Assembly: GCF_002941025.1 (NCBI RefSeq)
Contig: NZ_PTJS01000001.1
Coordinates: forward strand, 248,001 to 312,000
Source of the DNA: Streptomyces sp. QL37
GTDB lineage: Bacteria; Actinomycetota; Actinomycetes; Streptomycetales; Streptomycetaceae
Reading direction: 5' to 3'
Length of the DNA stretch: 64,000 bases
Shown: in pieces, positions 1-9,053 of the stretch
Numbering within the stretch: position 1 is the first letter of the stretch
Layout of the letters: every line of letters starts with the position of its first letter
Made by a program: the position numbers and the translations under genes
The notes under the pieces: generated by a model
The model's database searches: none
The model's input: only the letters and a program-made list of their open reading frames with translations
Told to the model about the DNA's origin: nothing

Positions 1-1
1 C

Positions 2-1297
2 ATCCGCACGCCCACTCTCGAAGCCGGCAAGCTCGTGTTCCACGACGCCGAAGTCATCTGGCGCGCCGTCTCGGAGCTCATCGCCGAGTACGCGCGGACG
101 ACGGCCGCGCCGTACGGACCACTCGGCGGAGCAGCGGTGGCATCCTTCGGCCAGGAGGAGTCCGTCGCCGTGGACAGTGCCGGGCGGATGCTCTACCCGT
201 CGCTGGCGTGGTGGGAGCGGCGCCCGGTGCGCGCCCTGGACGCGGAGACGGTCCGGTGGCTCGACTCCTTCGAGCAGTTCCAGGTCTCCGGCCTGCGGCA
301 CCGGCCCGACCAGACGCCGGAGCGCACGGCCCATCTGCGCGCCCAGGAGCCGGAGGTGTGGCGGTCCACGGCCCGATGGGTGGACTTCTGCACGTTCGTC
401 ACCCACCGGATGACGGGCGAATGGGCCTGTGCGGCCAGCCAGATCACGCACAGCCAGTGCTTCGATCTGGCCACCCTGGCTCCGTACGCGCCGACGATGG
501 AGAGGCTCGGGCTCACCCCCGGGCATTTCGCGCCCCCGCTGCCCACCGGGGCGGTCGCGGGGGACATCCTGGCCGGGGCTCTTCCGGGCGTCGCCCTCGC
601 CCCAGGCGCCCGGGTCGTCATCGGCGGCCACGACCAGGTCGTGGCCGCCCGTCAGGTGCACGCGATGAGCGGGGCCGAGGTCTTCGACTCGATCGGCACG
701 TCCGAGTACCTGATGGTCGGCACCGACACGTTCGCCCCGCGGAAGCGCTCGTACGAACTCGGCCTCGACCACGAGCGCGCCTGGCACGAAGACGGCTTCC
801 TGCTCGGTTGCCCCATCCCCTCGGGCAAGGTCGTCCAACTGCTGGCCGAGCTGTTCCACGGCGGTGACTTCGACGGCCTGTTCGCCGATCTCGCCGCCAC
901 CCGGCCGGGCAGCCTCCCGTCGCTGCACGTCACGGTCGGCTCCACCGGCGAGGCGGCGCAGGGCGCCGAGGGGCTGCTGACCCTGGCCGGCCTGCCGGCC
1001 GGGGCCGTACCGGCCGAGGTCGTGCGCGGCACGCTCGATCACCTCGCCGACCTCGCGCGCACCACCATCGGCGAGATGTGCGAGCTGGCCGGGAGGCAGC
1101 CGGGTCAGGTCGCGTTGATGGGCTCCCTCTTCAGGCGGCCCGAGATGGCGGCGCACCGACGTGAGCGCTGGGACCTTCCACTGCACATCAGTCCGCTGGC
1201 CGAGCCCGTCGCCTCCGGCGCGGCAGCCGTCGCCCGGGACGCCCTGACACGCGCCGGCGGCTCCCGCCCCGGCCACGACGGCAAGGAGACATCGTGA
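2..1297 (+). CDS. FGGY-family carbohydrate kinase, 5' end outside window
   Basis: The frame is open from the first bases of the window, so the true start lies upstream and the N-terminal DxGT ATP-binding part is missing. What remains (about 430 residues) is an FGGY sugar kinase. A GGHDQ motif near the middle and a following DSIGTSEY stretch form the phosphate-binding turns of the second domain, and a conserved GSLFRRPEM segment lies near the C-terminus. It is translationally coupled to the next gene by a GTGA overlap, and that gene encodes a PfkB kinase. FGGY kinases phosphorylate the sugar or ketose itself; pairing with a sugar-phosphate kinase suggests a route through a ketose bisphosphate. 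D-tagatose is one possible substrate, but this is inference: the sequence does not fix the sugar. Confidence 0.88.
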   Translation: MRTPTLEAGKLVFHDAEVIWRAVSELIAEYARTTAAPYGPLGGAAVASFGQEESVAVDSAGRMLYPSLAWWERRPVRALDAETVRWLDSFEQFQVSGLRHRPDQTPERTAHLRAQEPEVWRSTARWVDFCTFVTHRMTGEWACAASQITHSQCFDLATLAPYAPTMERLGLTPGHFAPPLPTGAVAGDILAGALPGVALAPGARVVIGGHDQVVAARQVHAMSGAEVFDSIGTSEYLMVGTDTFAPRKRSYELGLDHERAWHEDGFLLGCPIPSGKVVQLLAELFHGGDFDGLFADLAATRPGSLPSLHVTVGSTGEAAQGAEGLLTLAGLPAGAVPAEVVRGTLDHLADLARTTIGEMCELAGRQPGQVALMGSLFRRPEMAAHRRERWDLPLHISPLAEPVASGAAAVARDALTRAGGSRPGHDGKETS

Positions 1298-2298
1298 GCA
1301 TCGCCATCACCTCGCTCAACAGTGCGGTCGAACGGCTCCTCGTCGTGGAGGCCAACCGGCCGGGCTCGGTCCACCGCCTCGCACGCAGCGAGACGCTCGC
1401 GGGCGGCAAGGGCGTCAACGTGGCCCGGGTCCTCACACAACTGAGGGCCGGTGGAGACGAGACGTACGCACCGGTGCCCGCTCCCCGGCTCGTCGGCTTC
1501 TCCGGCGGCCCCACCGGGAGGCTCTTCGAGGATCTGCTCGGGGCGGAGGGCCTGGACTCCGCACTGGTCCCGACCGCCGGTGGTACCCGGGTCTGCGAGG
1601 TGCTCGTCGATCTGTCGGACCCTGCCGGGGCTACCGTCTACAACGCGAGCGGCCCGAAGGTCACGGAGCCCGAACTCGGCGCGCTGGAAAGTATGTTCGG
1701 GAGCGTCCTGGAGAACAGCGACGCGCTCGTCTGCACGGGCAGCATCCCGCCCGGTGTCCCCTCCGACCAGTACGCACGCTGGATCACCCAGGCACGCGGC
1801 AAGGGCGTCCTGTCGGTGCTGGACGCTCACAGCGAGGTGCTCGCCCAGGGCGCGGCGGCCCTGCCCGACATCGTCAAGGTCAACCGGGAGGAACTCCTGT
1901 CCCTCGGGGCCGGTGACCCCGACGCCAGGGCCATGGACTGGCTGGACGCGGGCATCCGCTGCGTCATCGTCACCGACGGCGGCCGACCCGCCCGCGCGTA
2001 CACCGCCGGCGCCGAATACGAGGTGCGAGCACCCGAGATCCCGGTGCGCAGCGCCGTCGGTTCCGGCGACGCCTTCTGCGCGGGGCTCGTACGCAGCCTG
2101 CTCGGCGCCCCGAAGGCCGGCTGGGCGGCCCACCTCCGTCTCGCGGCCGCGTGCGGGGCGTCCAACGCGGCGGGGGTCACGGCCGGTCTTACCGGGAGCC
2201 ACTCCCCCGCCACCCTCCTGTCCCGGGTGACCGTGAGCGAATCCCCGCTGCGGCCCGCCCGGCGCTCGGCCACCCGGACCGACGACACACGGGGCTGA
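1294..2298 (+). CDS. PfkB-family hexose-phosphate kinase (1-phosphofructokinase / tagatose-6-phosphate kinase type)
   Basis: The protein has 334 aa, the usual size for 1-phosphofructokinase or tagatose-6-phosphate kinase. The N-terminal PfkB signature reads GGKGVNVARVL (about residues 34-44). The C-terminal signature GSGDAFCAG carries the catalytic Asp and the anion hole. The GTG start overlaps the stop of the FGGY kinase as GTGA, so the two are co-translated. Expected activity is ATP-dependent phosphorylation of a ketohexose phosphate to the bisphosphate for a later aldolase, which is not in this window. Fructose-1-phosphate or tagatose-6-phosphate would both fit; a cytosolic location is certain, the substrate is not. 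Confidence 0.85.
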   Translation: MSIAITSLNSAVERLLVVEANRPGSVHRLARSETLAGGKGVNVARVLTQLRAGGDETYAPVPAPRLVGFSGGPTGRLFEDLLGAEGLDSALVPTAGGTRVCEVLVDLSDPAGATVYNASGPKVTEPELGALESMFGSVLENSDALVCTGSIPPGVPSDQYARWITQARGKGVLSVLDAHSEVLAQGAAALPDIVKVNREELLSLGAGDPDARAMDWLDAGIRCVIVTDGGRPARAYTAGAEYEVRAPEIPVRSAVGSGDAFCAGLVRSLLGAPKAGWAAHLRLAAACGASNAAGVTAGLTGSHSPATLLSRVTVSESPLRPARRSATRTDDTRG

Positions 2299-2309
2299 TC
2301 CGGCATCCG

Positions 2310-2336
2310 ACGGGGTTCCGCGACGCGGAGCCCCGT
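2310..2336 (+). terminator. Hairpin between sugar kinase and sugar porter
   Basis: A 12-bp stem with one G-T wobble and a 3-nt loop lies 12 nt after the PfkB stop codon. It sits inside the putative operon, before the porter gene, so it may act as a partial terminator or a 3' mRNA stabiliser. No U-run follows, as is common in actinomycetes. Confidence 0.4.
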
Positions 2337-2395
2337 GGAACACCGGGAACCGGACCGGGACAACGCCGTCCCGGCCATTCACCACGGAGGTTCTG

Positions 2396-3814
2396 ATGGA
2401 AAGCACGACCCGGCCCTCCGCCGGTCACATGCGTAGCGTCATCGTCATCACCTGCGTCACCGCCGTCGGCGGCTTCCTCTTCGGCTTCGACAACGGAGCG
2501 ATATCCGGAACGGCCGGTTTCATCCAGGACCGTTTCGCCCTGAGCGCCGGTGGCCTCGGGTGGGTGACGTCGAGCATCATCGTGGGCTGCATCATCGGGG
2601 TGGTCGTCGCGGGCCGTCTCAGCGATGCCGTCGGCCGTAAGAAGGTCATGCTGGGAACCGCGGTCGTCTTCCTCGTGGGGGCGCTCGGTGAAGGGCTCGC
2701 GCCCAATGCCGAACTGCTCGTGGCCGCCCGCATCCTCGTCGGCATCGGCATCGGTACGGAGACCACGATCGCACCGCTGTACATCGCCGAGGTGGCACCC
2801 GCGCACCTGCGGGGACGGCTCGTCTCCTTCAACCAGCTCTTCAACACCGTCGGGAATCTGGTGGTGTTCTCGGCGAGCGCGCTCATCGCACGTTCCTCCA
2901 GCGAGGCATGGAACATCGAGCACGGCTGGCGCTACGTGTTCATCATCGGCATCGTCCCGGCGGTGGTGTTCTTCGCTCTGCTCTTCCTCGTCCCCGAGAG
3001 TCCGCGCTGGCTGATACGCCAGGGCCGACGGGCCGAGGGGCTGGACGTCCTGCTGCGGATCACTCCCACGAGGGCGGACGCGGAAAGCGAACTCTCGGAC
3101 ATCGAGGCCTCGATGGCCGTCGAGGGCGGGAGGGCCGGAATCAGGGACGTACTCGCACCACGGTTCCGCAAGACGCTCGTCATCGGCTTCGGGGTGGCGC
3201 TGTTCCAGCAGATCACCGGAATCAACGCGATCTTCTACTACGCCCCCGAGGTGTTCAAATCGGCGGGCCTGGAGACGAACGACGCGATGTCGAGCACCGT
3301 CCTGATCGGCGTGACGCTCGTGGCCGCCACACTCGTGTCGATGTGGCTCATCGACCGGGTCGGCCGCCGCACGCTTCTCCTGACCGGCGCGGCCGCCATG
3401 ACCGTACTGCTGGCCTGCATAGGCCTGGTGTTCCGCAGCCCGCATCCGAACGCGCCTCTGCTGCTGACGCTGATCCTCGGTTATGTGGCCTTCTTCGCGG
3501 TCTCCTTCGGCACGATCACGTATGTGATCATCTCCGAGATCTTTCCGACGCACATCCGTGGAGTGGCCGCCTCCATCGCGACCTTCGCCCTCTGGGGCGG
3601 GAATTACCTCGTCTCCCAGTTCTTCCCGATGCTCGTCGAGGGCATCGGCTCCTCCAGCACCTTCCTCATATTCTCCGGCGTCTCCCTGCTCGCCCTGCTC
3701 TTCACTCTCGCCCTCGTGCCGGAGACGAAGAACAGGAGCCTGGAGGAGATCGAGAGGGAGCTCCATGGGAACCGCCACCGGGCGGACACCGACCGCACGG
3801 TGACGCCCGTCTGA
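2396..3814 (+). CDS. Sugar porter, major facilitator superfamily (sugar:H+ symporter)
   Basis: This 472-aa protein has 12 predicted membrane segments. It shows the sugar-porter hallmarks: FLFGFDNGAISG in TM1, RxGRKK after TM2, PESPRWL after TM6, QQITGINAIFYYAP in TM7, and a PETKNRSLEEIE tail. The ATG is preceded by GGAGG at ideal spacing. Family members such as XylE, AraE and IolT import pentoses, hexoses or inositol with protons. It lies 97 bp after the two sugar kinases in the same direction, so it is probably the importer for their substrate. Confidence 0.9.
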   Translation: MESTTRPSAGHMRSVIVITCVTAVGGFLFGFDNGAISGTAGFIQDRFALSAGGLGWVTSSIIVGCIIGVVVAGRLSDAVGRKKVMLGTAVVFLVGALGEGLAPNAELLVAARILVGIGIGTETTIAPLYIAEVAPAHLRGRLVSFNQLFNTVGNLVVFSASALIARSSSEAWNIEHGWRYVFIIGIVPAVVFFALLFLVPESPRWLIRQGRRAEGLDVLLRITPTRADAESELSDIEASMAVEGGRAGIRDVLAPRFRKTLVIGFGVALFQQITGINAIFYYAPEVFKSAGLETNDAMSSTVLIGVTLVAATLVSMWLIDRVGRRTLLLTGAAAMTVLLACIGLVFRSPHPNAPLLLTLILGYVAFFAVSFGTITYVIISEIFPTHIRGVAASIATFALWGGNYLVSQFFPMLVEGIGSSSTFLIFSGVSLLALLFTLALVPETKNRSLEEIERELHGNRHRADTDRTVTPV

Positions 3815-3889
3815 CGGCGCCCGAAGTGCACCCGGCCGGGCACGGCGACCGAGAGGCACTGTGCGCGGCCGGGGTGACGCACGGGGGTG

Positions 3890-4576
3890 TCAGCTCACCG
3901 AGATGCTGGAGCTCCCGCTGCTCCGATAGCCCTCGGTCGCCATGATCATGTAATAGTTGAAGCTGCCCAGAGGCATCCCGTAGCGGGCCCAGGCGTCGAA
4001 GTGGTTGCCGGCGGTGATGCTCCCGCCCGTCCTCTTCGACTGGCGGACACTCCAGTACTGGTTGAAGGTCTTCGTGCCTTCGACGGAGGGGGCGTTGACG
4101 CGGGTCGTCTGGTAGACGTCGTACGTACCGCCGTCACTGGTGACCGTGCCCTTGTACGTGCCCGTCGGGCGGTAGGTGCCCCAGTTGTCGACGATGTAGT
4201 ACTCCACGAGGGGATTCGCCGTCCACCCGTAGAGAGTCAGGTAGGCGTTGCCGGACGGATTGAAGCTGCCGGAGTAGTTCACGGTCCGGCGTGCGCCGTT
4301 GGCCCAGCCCTTGCCGGCGACGAAGTTGCCGCAGTTGGTCCACGAGGTGCCGTAGCTGCCGCCGGACGCCAGGTTCATGGAGACGGAACCGCCGCCGTCG
4401 GTCCAGAACGAGTAGTAGTAGCCGTTGTTGGTGCCCGTCTGGTTCGTGGTGATGACCGTGTCGGCGCGCGCGGTGCCAGGCAGCATCAGTCCGGACGTCG
4501 CCAGCGCCAGGGCGCCGGCCCGGCCGATGAAGCCTCTGCGGCTCACCGGTCGCGTGGGGGTGTTGTCCATGTGCAT
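3890..4576 (-). CDS. xlnC: Secreted GH11 endo-1,4-beta-xylanase (Tat substrate)
   Basis: The protein has 228 aa. The N-terminus has a twin-arginine motif SRRGFIG, a hydrophobic stretch and a PGTARA cleavage site, so it is exported folded by Tat. The mature part is one GH11 beta-jelly roll: [14 protein letters not shown] near its start, the nucleophile Glu in [12 protein letters not shown], the thumb PSVEGTKTF, and the acid/base Glu in [14 protein letters not shown]. There is no cellulose- or xylan-binding module. It closely resembles Streptomyces XlnC. The start at 4576 follows AGGAGG by 4 nt; an in-frame ATG two codons later (4570) has 10-nt spacing and is equally possible. Substrate: xylan backbone. 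Confidence 0.93.
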   Translation of the reverse strand: MHMDNTPTRPVSRRGFIGRAGALALATSGLMLPGTARADTVITTNQTGTNNGYYYSFWTDGGGSVSMNLASGGSYGTSWTNCGNFVAGKGWANGARRTVNYSGSFNPSGNAYLTLYGWTANPLVEYYIVDNWGTYRPTGTYKGTVTSDGGTYDVYQTTRVNAPSVEGTKTFNQYWSVRQSKRTGGSITAGNHFDAWARYGMPLGSFNYYMIMATEGYRSSGSSSISVS

Positions 4577-4901
4577 GCTTCCTCCTTGTGACGGCTTGCT
4601 GGGAGCCAGGTGGCGCGTGGGGGGCCCGACGTCCCTGCGGGGACGCCCAGGAGACCGGGTCGTGCGCACGGCCCGGGACCGCTCGGGCTTGCGGCCTGGC
4701 GACGCCGACAGTGTTGAGCGGTACCCGTCAAGAGTCAACAGTTTCCGCACGAACCACGAAACTCTCGGTCGGCCCCAGCATTCCACTGATACTTATATCC
4801 GCAGCTCACACCCCCCGCGCAACGGCACCTGCCTGACTAAAACCGCCGAAGTCTTCGATTCCCGAAGCACAACCAAAGCCTGTCACTTCGAAAGTTTCGA
4901 A
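4577..4901. other. Xylanase upstream regulatory region
   Basis: This 325-bp non-coding stretch lies between the xylanase and the sugar-kinase gene on the same strand. It is less GC-rich than its surroundings. Besides the three CGAA-type inverted repeats listed separately, the minus strand has a TTGACT hexamer near 4735-4740 that could be a -35 box. No ORF is convincing here. Confidence 0.6.
4757..4901. promoter_or_regulatory. Three CGAA-core inverted repeats (putative xylanase/sugar operators)
   Basis: Three related elements occur here: CGAAACTCTCG (4757-4767, imperfect), CGAAGTCTTCG (4847-4857, perfect around a central T) and TTCGAAAGTTTCGAA (4887-4901, perfect around a central G). CGAA-N-TTCG type operators are known for repressors of Streptomyces xylan and xyloside genes (BxlR type). 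The last repeat directly abuts the stop of the upstream sugar kinase and lies about 310 bp before the xylanase start. Confidence 0.5.
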
Positions 4902-5834
4902 CTACTTTCGGTTATCCGCCCTGCTCTCCTTCTCCATGTCGGCGACCCCGGCGAGAAGCTCCTCCAGGCCGATGGCGTCGGTGCGCGTGGAGGGAACGGT
5001 GCAGGCGTAGGCGCCGGCCACGGCCCCGTACAGGGCGCAGCGCCTGGGGTGTTCGCCGTTGAGCAGGCCGAGGAGGAACCCGGAGGCGAAGGCGTCACCG
5101 GCGCCGTTGGAGTCCACCACAGGAGCGGGCGGGACGGCGGCGGGGATGTGCGTCAGTTCGCCGTCGTACAGCAGGTACGACCCGTCGGCGCCCGAGGTCG
5201 CGACCACGGTCCGTGCCCTTCCCCGGTCGGCGATGTCACGCATGGTGCGTTCGGGGTCGGTCAGAGCAGCGGTGGACAGGAACACGTGATCGGACTGGAG
5301 GGCGAACGGCTCGTGGTAGGTGTCGACGCCGTCCCAGTTGTGCAGGTCGGTGGAGACGGTCACCCCTGCCTCACGGAGCACCGGCAGCGTGAAGGCGCAC
5401 GGATGGGTGATGACGACGTGGACGTGGCGGGCCGCGGCGACGAGCGCCCGGACCGTCTCCTCCTCGAACCGGTCCGACTCGTGCGAGCGGGCGGCGTCGT
5501 ACAGGGAGAGCCGCCGCCCGTCCGGGCCGACGAGGTTGACGGCGCGTTTGGTGCCGCCCGGCCCGTGGGCTTCGGTGAAGGGGATGCCCCGGTCGCGGTG
5601 AAGGGCGCGGACCAGGTCTCCCTCGTGGTCGTCGCCGATCACGTCGAGGTGGTGAGTACGCAGACCGAGGGCGTGCAGACCCAGCGCGACGAAGTCCCCG
5701 CTCTGTCCCGCGCGGGTCTCGATGCCCGGCCGGATCATGTAACTGTCCGCGAAGGGGAGCGGCAGTTCGGGGACATGGACGATGGTGTCCACGCCCGCGC
5801 CACCCAGGACGAGAACGTCGGTCTGCTTGTGCAT
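4902..5834 (-). CDS. PfkB-family sugar kinase (ribokinase-like)
   Basis: This 310-aa protein has the ribokinase fold. It opens with VLVLGGAGVDTIV, carries a substrate-binding GQSGDFVALGLHALG stretch (about residues 43-57), and ends with the catalytic signature DSNGAGDAFASGF. The signature has Asn where Thr is usual; Asn is tolerated in the family. It is predicted to phosphorylate a free sugar or nucleoside in the cytosol. It lies downstream of an IclR-type regulator on the same strand, with a 360-bp gap between them, and upstream of the xylanase. The true substrate cannot be read from the sequence. Confidence 0.85.
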   Translation of the reverse strand: MHKQTDVLVLGGAGVDTIVHVPELPLPFADSYMIRPGIETRAGQSGDFVALGLHALGLRTHHLDVIGDDHEGDLVRALHRDRGIPFTEAHGPGGTKRAVNLVGPDGRRLSLYDAARSHESDRFEEETVRALVAAARHVHVVITHPCAFTLPVLREAGVTVSTDLHNWDGVDTYHEPFALQSDHVFLSTAALTDPERTMRDIADRGRARTVVATSGADGSYLLYDGELTHIPAAVPPAPVVDSNGAGDAFASGFLLGLLNGEHPRRCALYGAVAGAYACTVPSTRTDAIGLEELLAGVADMEKESRADNRK

Positions 5835-6193
5835 GAAGATGGTCGTGCCTCTCGCCTCAATGGGGTCCGCTCAGGGTGTTGCCGTTCGGCCGCCGCCGCG
5901 TACCCGGTCAGCCCGCCCGGGCTCCGGTGTGCAGGGCCGGCGCACCGCGGGCGGGCACGCCAGCGTTCCGCCGATCAGGCGGAATCGGTGCCGCGTGTGC
6001 GGCTCCTTCGACGACAGGGCAAAGCTGCGCCCTCGAAGACAGCCAGGCGCCAGGCTGCCGTGGGGGAACAAGTCGGAGCCTGCCGCCCCGTCCGTACCGT
6101 CGTCAAGGATTTCTGCAAGCTCTTTCAGATTCTTGCGCAAAGCCCCCGATGCGCCGTCGTCCCCCGTCAGTTCACCCGTAGGAACGCGGCCGG
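5835..6193. other. Non-coding region between IclR gene and sugar kinase
   Basis: These 359 bp hold no convincing gene. On the minus strand, TTGACG near 6101-6106 may be a -35 box for the sugar kinase. A GCAAG...CTTGC pair with 12-nt spacing (about 6116-6137) is a possible, weak operator for the neighbouring IclR protein. Confidence 0.4.
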
Positions 6194-6955
6194 TCAGGAA
6201 GACGGTGGCGGCAGCAGACCGGCCGCACGCCGCAGCGCCCCGGCGTGCCGGGCCAGCTCGGGCTCCCCGCCGCGGTCCGCGGGCATGGAGGCCATCAGCG
6301 CGAGCCGGTCGCGCCAACTGCTGCCCGTGAGCGGCACGGCGACCGCGCTCATCCCCGGCACCCACTCCCCCGCGCTGACGGCACGGCCGAGGGTACGGAT
6401 ACCGGCCAGCTCGGAGAGCAGGGCGTCACGGGAGACCGGAGTGGGGCCGGCGACACCGGGGAGCTGCTCCTCCGGGTAGATGGCGCAGACCTGTTCGGTG
6501 GTCAGCTGGGCAAGGAGCACTTTGCCCGCCGAGGTGGCGTGTGCGGGGTGGGCACGGCCCGTCTCGAGGACGGCACGCACGGGGTGCGGCGATTCCCGGC
6601 CATCCGTGATGATCACCTGGTCGCCGATCAGGGCGGCTGTGCTGATCGTCTCCCCGGTCGCCGTGGCCGCCGCGTCCAGCACCACCTGCAGGCGGGCCCG
6701 GATCCCGGGGCCGTAGCCGGCCGGGCGGCCCAGCGCGACCAGTTCGGGTCCCGCGGAGTAGCCTCGGCCCGAGGCGTCGCGGCTGGCGAAACCGCGCGAC
6801 TCCAGGGTGCTGAGCACACGGTGCGCGGTGGACCGGGCCACATCCAGCTCTCTGGCCGCTTCGGTGACCGACAGGGTGTCGTGGGTGAGGAAGAGACGCA
6901 TCAGACGCAGCCCGGTGTCCAATGACTCGATGATGTAGCTCCTGGCGTCGGCCAC
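6194..6955 (-). CDS. IclR-family transcriptional regulator
   Basis: The protein has 253 aa, typical for IclR. The N-terminal winged helix spans about residues 8-65, with SVTEAARELDVARSTAHRVLSTLESRGF as the helix-turn-helix. The C-terminal effector domain carries HATSAGKVLLA and a GxxAVAVPL stretch. It lies upstream of and on the same strand as the PfkB kinase and xylanase, so it likely controls sugar use. IclR proteins may act as repressors or activators with small metabolites as ligands; the ligand here is unknown. Confidence 0.9.
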   Translation of the reverse strand: MADARSYIIESLDTGLRLMRLFLTHDTLSVTEAARELDVARSTAHRVLSTLESRGFASRDASGRGYSAGPELVALGRPAGYGPGIRARLQVVLDAAATATGETISTAALIGDQVIITDGRESPHPVRAVLETGRAHPAHATSAGKVLLAQLTTEQVCAIYPEEQLPGVAGPTPVSRDALLSELAGIRTLGRAVSAGEWVPGMSAVAVPLTGSSWRDRLALMASMPADRGGEPELARHAGALRRAAGLLPPPSS

Positions 6956-7554
6956 GGGGTCCTCTCGGTCGTGTCACGGGGGCCGTGTTCGTGGTGCGGC
7001 ACCCGGCACCCATGATTCCGGGCCGGGCGGACGGCGGCGCAACCGCGGTCGAGTAACGCCTCGTTGCCGTTGACGACGCGGACTCGGCCGGAGTGCCCGT
7101 TGCGGTCGGCGAGCCGGTCGACCCGGGCATCGTCGACCCGCTCCGCGCGGCCTGGCGGGAAGACGGCGACGGGCACGTCCGAGCGGTCCGGCCGCTCTTG
7201 ACCGGGTGTCAGCCGTACTGCTTGGATCACCCGCATGAAGCGCAGCCAGGAGTTCACGCGACGACGCCACGTCGATCTCGTGCGAACCGCCGGCGCGCTC
7301 TGTCCGCGCGTCGGCTGATTCCCGCGGGCGGGCTGCCCCGCACCCGCCTCTCACCATGAACGCGTGTACCCCCTTGCGCGGCTCCGTGGAGTCTCCGCCG
7401 ACGCCGGCGTGATGCGCGGGGGTGTCGCGCCGGCCCGCCCTCGTCGTACCCGTCGCTGCCCCCTTTGGACGCGCCCTGAAGACAGGGCGGTCGGCATCTC
7501 ACTCGCATCCCCCTGCCTCCTGGTCACATCCGAACCGGAAAGGACCGTCCTGCC
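6956..7554. other. 599-bp intergenic region
   Basis: This is a divergent spacer between the IclR gene and the secreted-protein gene. Several short open frames exist but show no family motifs, no good ribosome sites and random-looking Arg/Pro-rich translations, so none is called. A perfect hairpin, CGCCCTG-AAGA-CAGGGCG (7472-7489), lies in the likely 5' leader of the following gene, about 65 nt before its start. Confidence 0.6.
7472..7489 (+). other. Perfect 7-bp hairpin in 5' leader of secreted-protein gene
   Basis: CGCCCTG and CAGGGCG pair perfectly around an AAGA loop, 65 nt upstream of the GTG start at 7555. It may stabilise the mRNA or attenuate it. Its role is unknown. Confidence 0.35.
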
Positions 7555-9018
7555 GTGTCCCACTCCCCTGATCTACGCCGGGCATCTCGCCGGAGGACCG
7601 TCGGCGCTCTGCTCACGGCCCTCGTCCTCGGCTGCGCCGTGCCCGCCTCGGCCGCCTCCCCCGCATCCTTCGGCCCGACGCCTCCTCACAACCCCTACGC
7701 GGGTCCCGACGGCACCGCCACCATGCACGGGGACACGGGCTCCTCCGACACGACGCCACTGGCCGGGCCCGGTGCCGGCACCCTCACGGCCGCACGCACC
7801 GCCCTCGCCTCGGCCTGTCCGACCGTCCTGGTCGGGGCCGACGGCTACCCCGTCGCACTGTGCACCCCGATCTTCGGGCAGGTGCCCACGGTCCATCTGC
7901 TCGATCCGGACGACGGATCCTCCCTGGCGTCACTGAAGCTGACCAAGGGATCGCTGCTGGGCGGCGTCTACGCCTACATCGACCACCAGGACCGGCTGGT
8001 CGTCGCGGACGGCAGTCGCAGCCTGCTCCGGGTCGGGCACCACCGGGACAGCGGTGGCGACTGGAGTCTGCGGATCGACCGGAGCCTGTCGCTGGCCTCC
8101 GTCATACCGGAGGACGACGCCGTCACCGGGCTGTCGCCCGACTGGGAGGGCCGCGTCTGGTTCGCCACCGGCGGCGGGGTGGTGGGCACGGCCGACGACG
8201 CCACCGGCACGGTGAAGGCCCTGTCCCTCCCGGCGGGCGAACGCGTGGCCAACAGCATCTCGACGGCCCCGGAGGGCACAGCGGTCACCACCACCCATGC
8301 CACCTATCTGCTGACGTCGGAGGGCGGTTCGCCGGAGATCCTCTGGCGCAAGGAGTACGACCGCGGCTCCGCCCGCAAGCCCGGCCTGCTGAGCTGGGGC
8401 AGTGGGTCGACTCCCACGTTCTTCGGGCCGGCCGAGGGAACCGAGTACGTCGCCGTCGTCGACAACGCCGACGCCACGGCCAACCTGAAGGTGTACCGCA
8501 CCGCCGACGGTTCGGACGTCTGCTCGGTCCCGGTGCTCAGGGCCGCGAACGGACCCGGCAGCGAGAACTCCCCGGTGGGCGCCGGCCGCAGCGTCTTCGT
8601 CGCGGGCACCTACGGCTACCCGTACCCCGCCGTCCCCGACGGTGCGGGCACCAGCGTGCCCGCCTCCGCGGACTTCGCCGGCGGCCTGACCCGGGTGGAC
8701 GTCCGGGCCGACGGATCGGGTTGCTCGCTCGTGTGGGACAACACGCTGCGCTCGGCAGCCGTGCCGAAGCTGTCGACGGCCGACGGACTGCTCCACACGG
8801 TGGTGCGCGACCCGCTGATCCCCGGCACCAAGGGAACGAGCCTGCTGGACCCGTACCGCTATGTGCAGATCGACCCGGGCAGCGGGCAGATCACGCGCTC
8901 CACGAGGGTCGGGATGGGATCGCTGTACGACACTCTTCAGATGGCGGGCACCATCGCGCCGGACGGCTCCTACCTCCAGGGCACGGTGACCGGGGTGCTG
9001 CGCATCGCCGCCCGGTGA
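7555..9018 (+). CDS. Secreted protein of unknown function, probable beta-propeller
   Basis: The protein has 487 aa. A Sec signal peptide (RRRTVGALLTALVLGCAVPASA) is cut after about residue 34. The remainder has repeated short stretches rich in GG, DGS and WEG turns, such as LSPDWEGRVWFATGGGVVG and GDWSLRIDRSLSL, which suggest a WD/YVTN-like beta-propeller with about 6-7 blades. No catalytic motif is recognised. Start: GTG, preceded by GGAAAGGA. It is followed at once by a strong terminator, so it is likely monocistronic. Similar secreted proteins exist in many Streptomyces without a known role. Confidence 0.8.
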   Translation: MSHSPDLRRASRRRTVGALLTALVLGCAVPASAASPASFGPTPPHNPYAGPDGTATMHGDTGSSDTTPLAGPGAGTLTAARTALASACPTVLVGADGYPVALCTPIFGQVPTVHLLDPDDGSSLASLKLTKGSLLGGVYAYIDHQDRLVVADGSRSLLRVGHHRDSGGDWSLRIDRSLSLASVIPEDDAVTGLSPDWEGRVWFATGGGVVGTADDATGTVKALSLPAGERVANSISTAPEGTAVTTTHATYLLTSEGGSPEILWRKEYDRGSARKPGLLSWGSGSTPTFFGPAEGTEYVAVVDNADATANLKVYRTADGSDVCSVPVLRAANGPGSENSPVGAGRSVFVAGTYGYPYPAVPDGAGTSVPASADFAGGLTRVDVRADGSGCSLVWDNTLRSAAVPKLSTADGLLHTVVRDPLIPGTKGTSLLDPYRYVQIDPGSGQITRSTRVGMGSLYDTLQMAGTIAPDGSYLQGTVTGVLRIAAR

Positions 9019-9023
9019 ACGTG

Positions 9024-9053
9024 CGTGGCGGGCGGGCGGTCCCGCCCGCCACG
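9024..9053 (+). terminator. Strong hairpin terminator
   Basis: A perfect 13-bp GC-rich stem (9024-9036 with 9041-9053) and a CGGT loop start 6 nt after the stop codon at 9018. It insulates the secreted-protein gene from the iron-regulated region. Confidence 0.8.

Noticed and set aside
7093..7508. Short ORFs in the 600-bp gap after the IclR gene
   Set aside because: Arg-rich random translations on both strands and no start signals.
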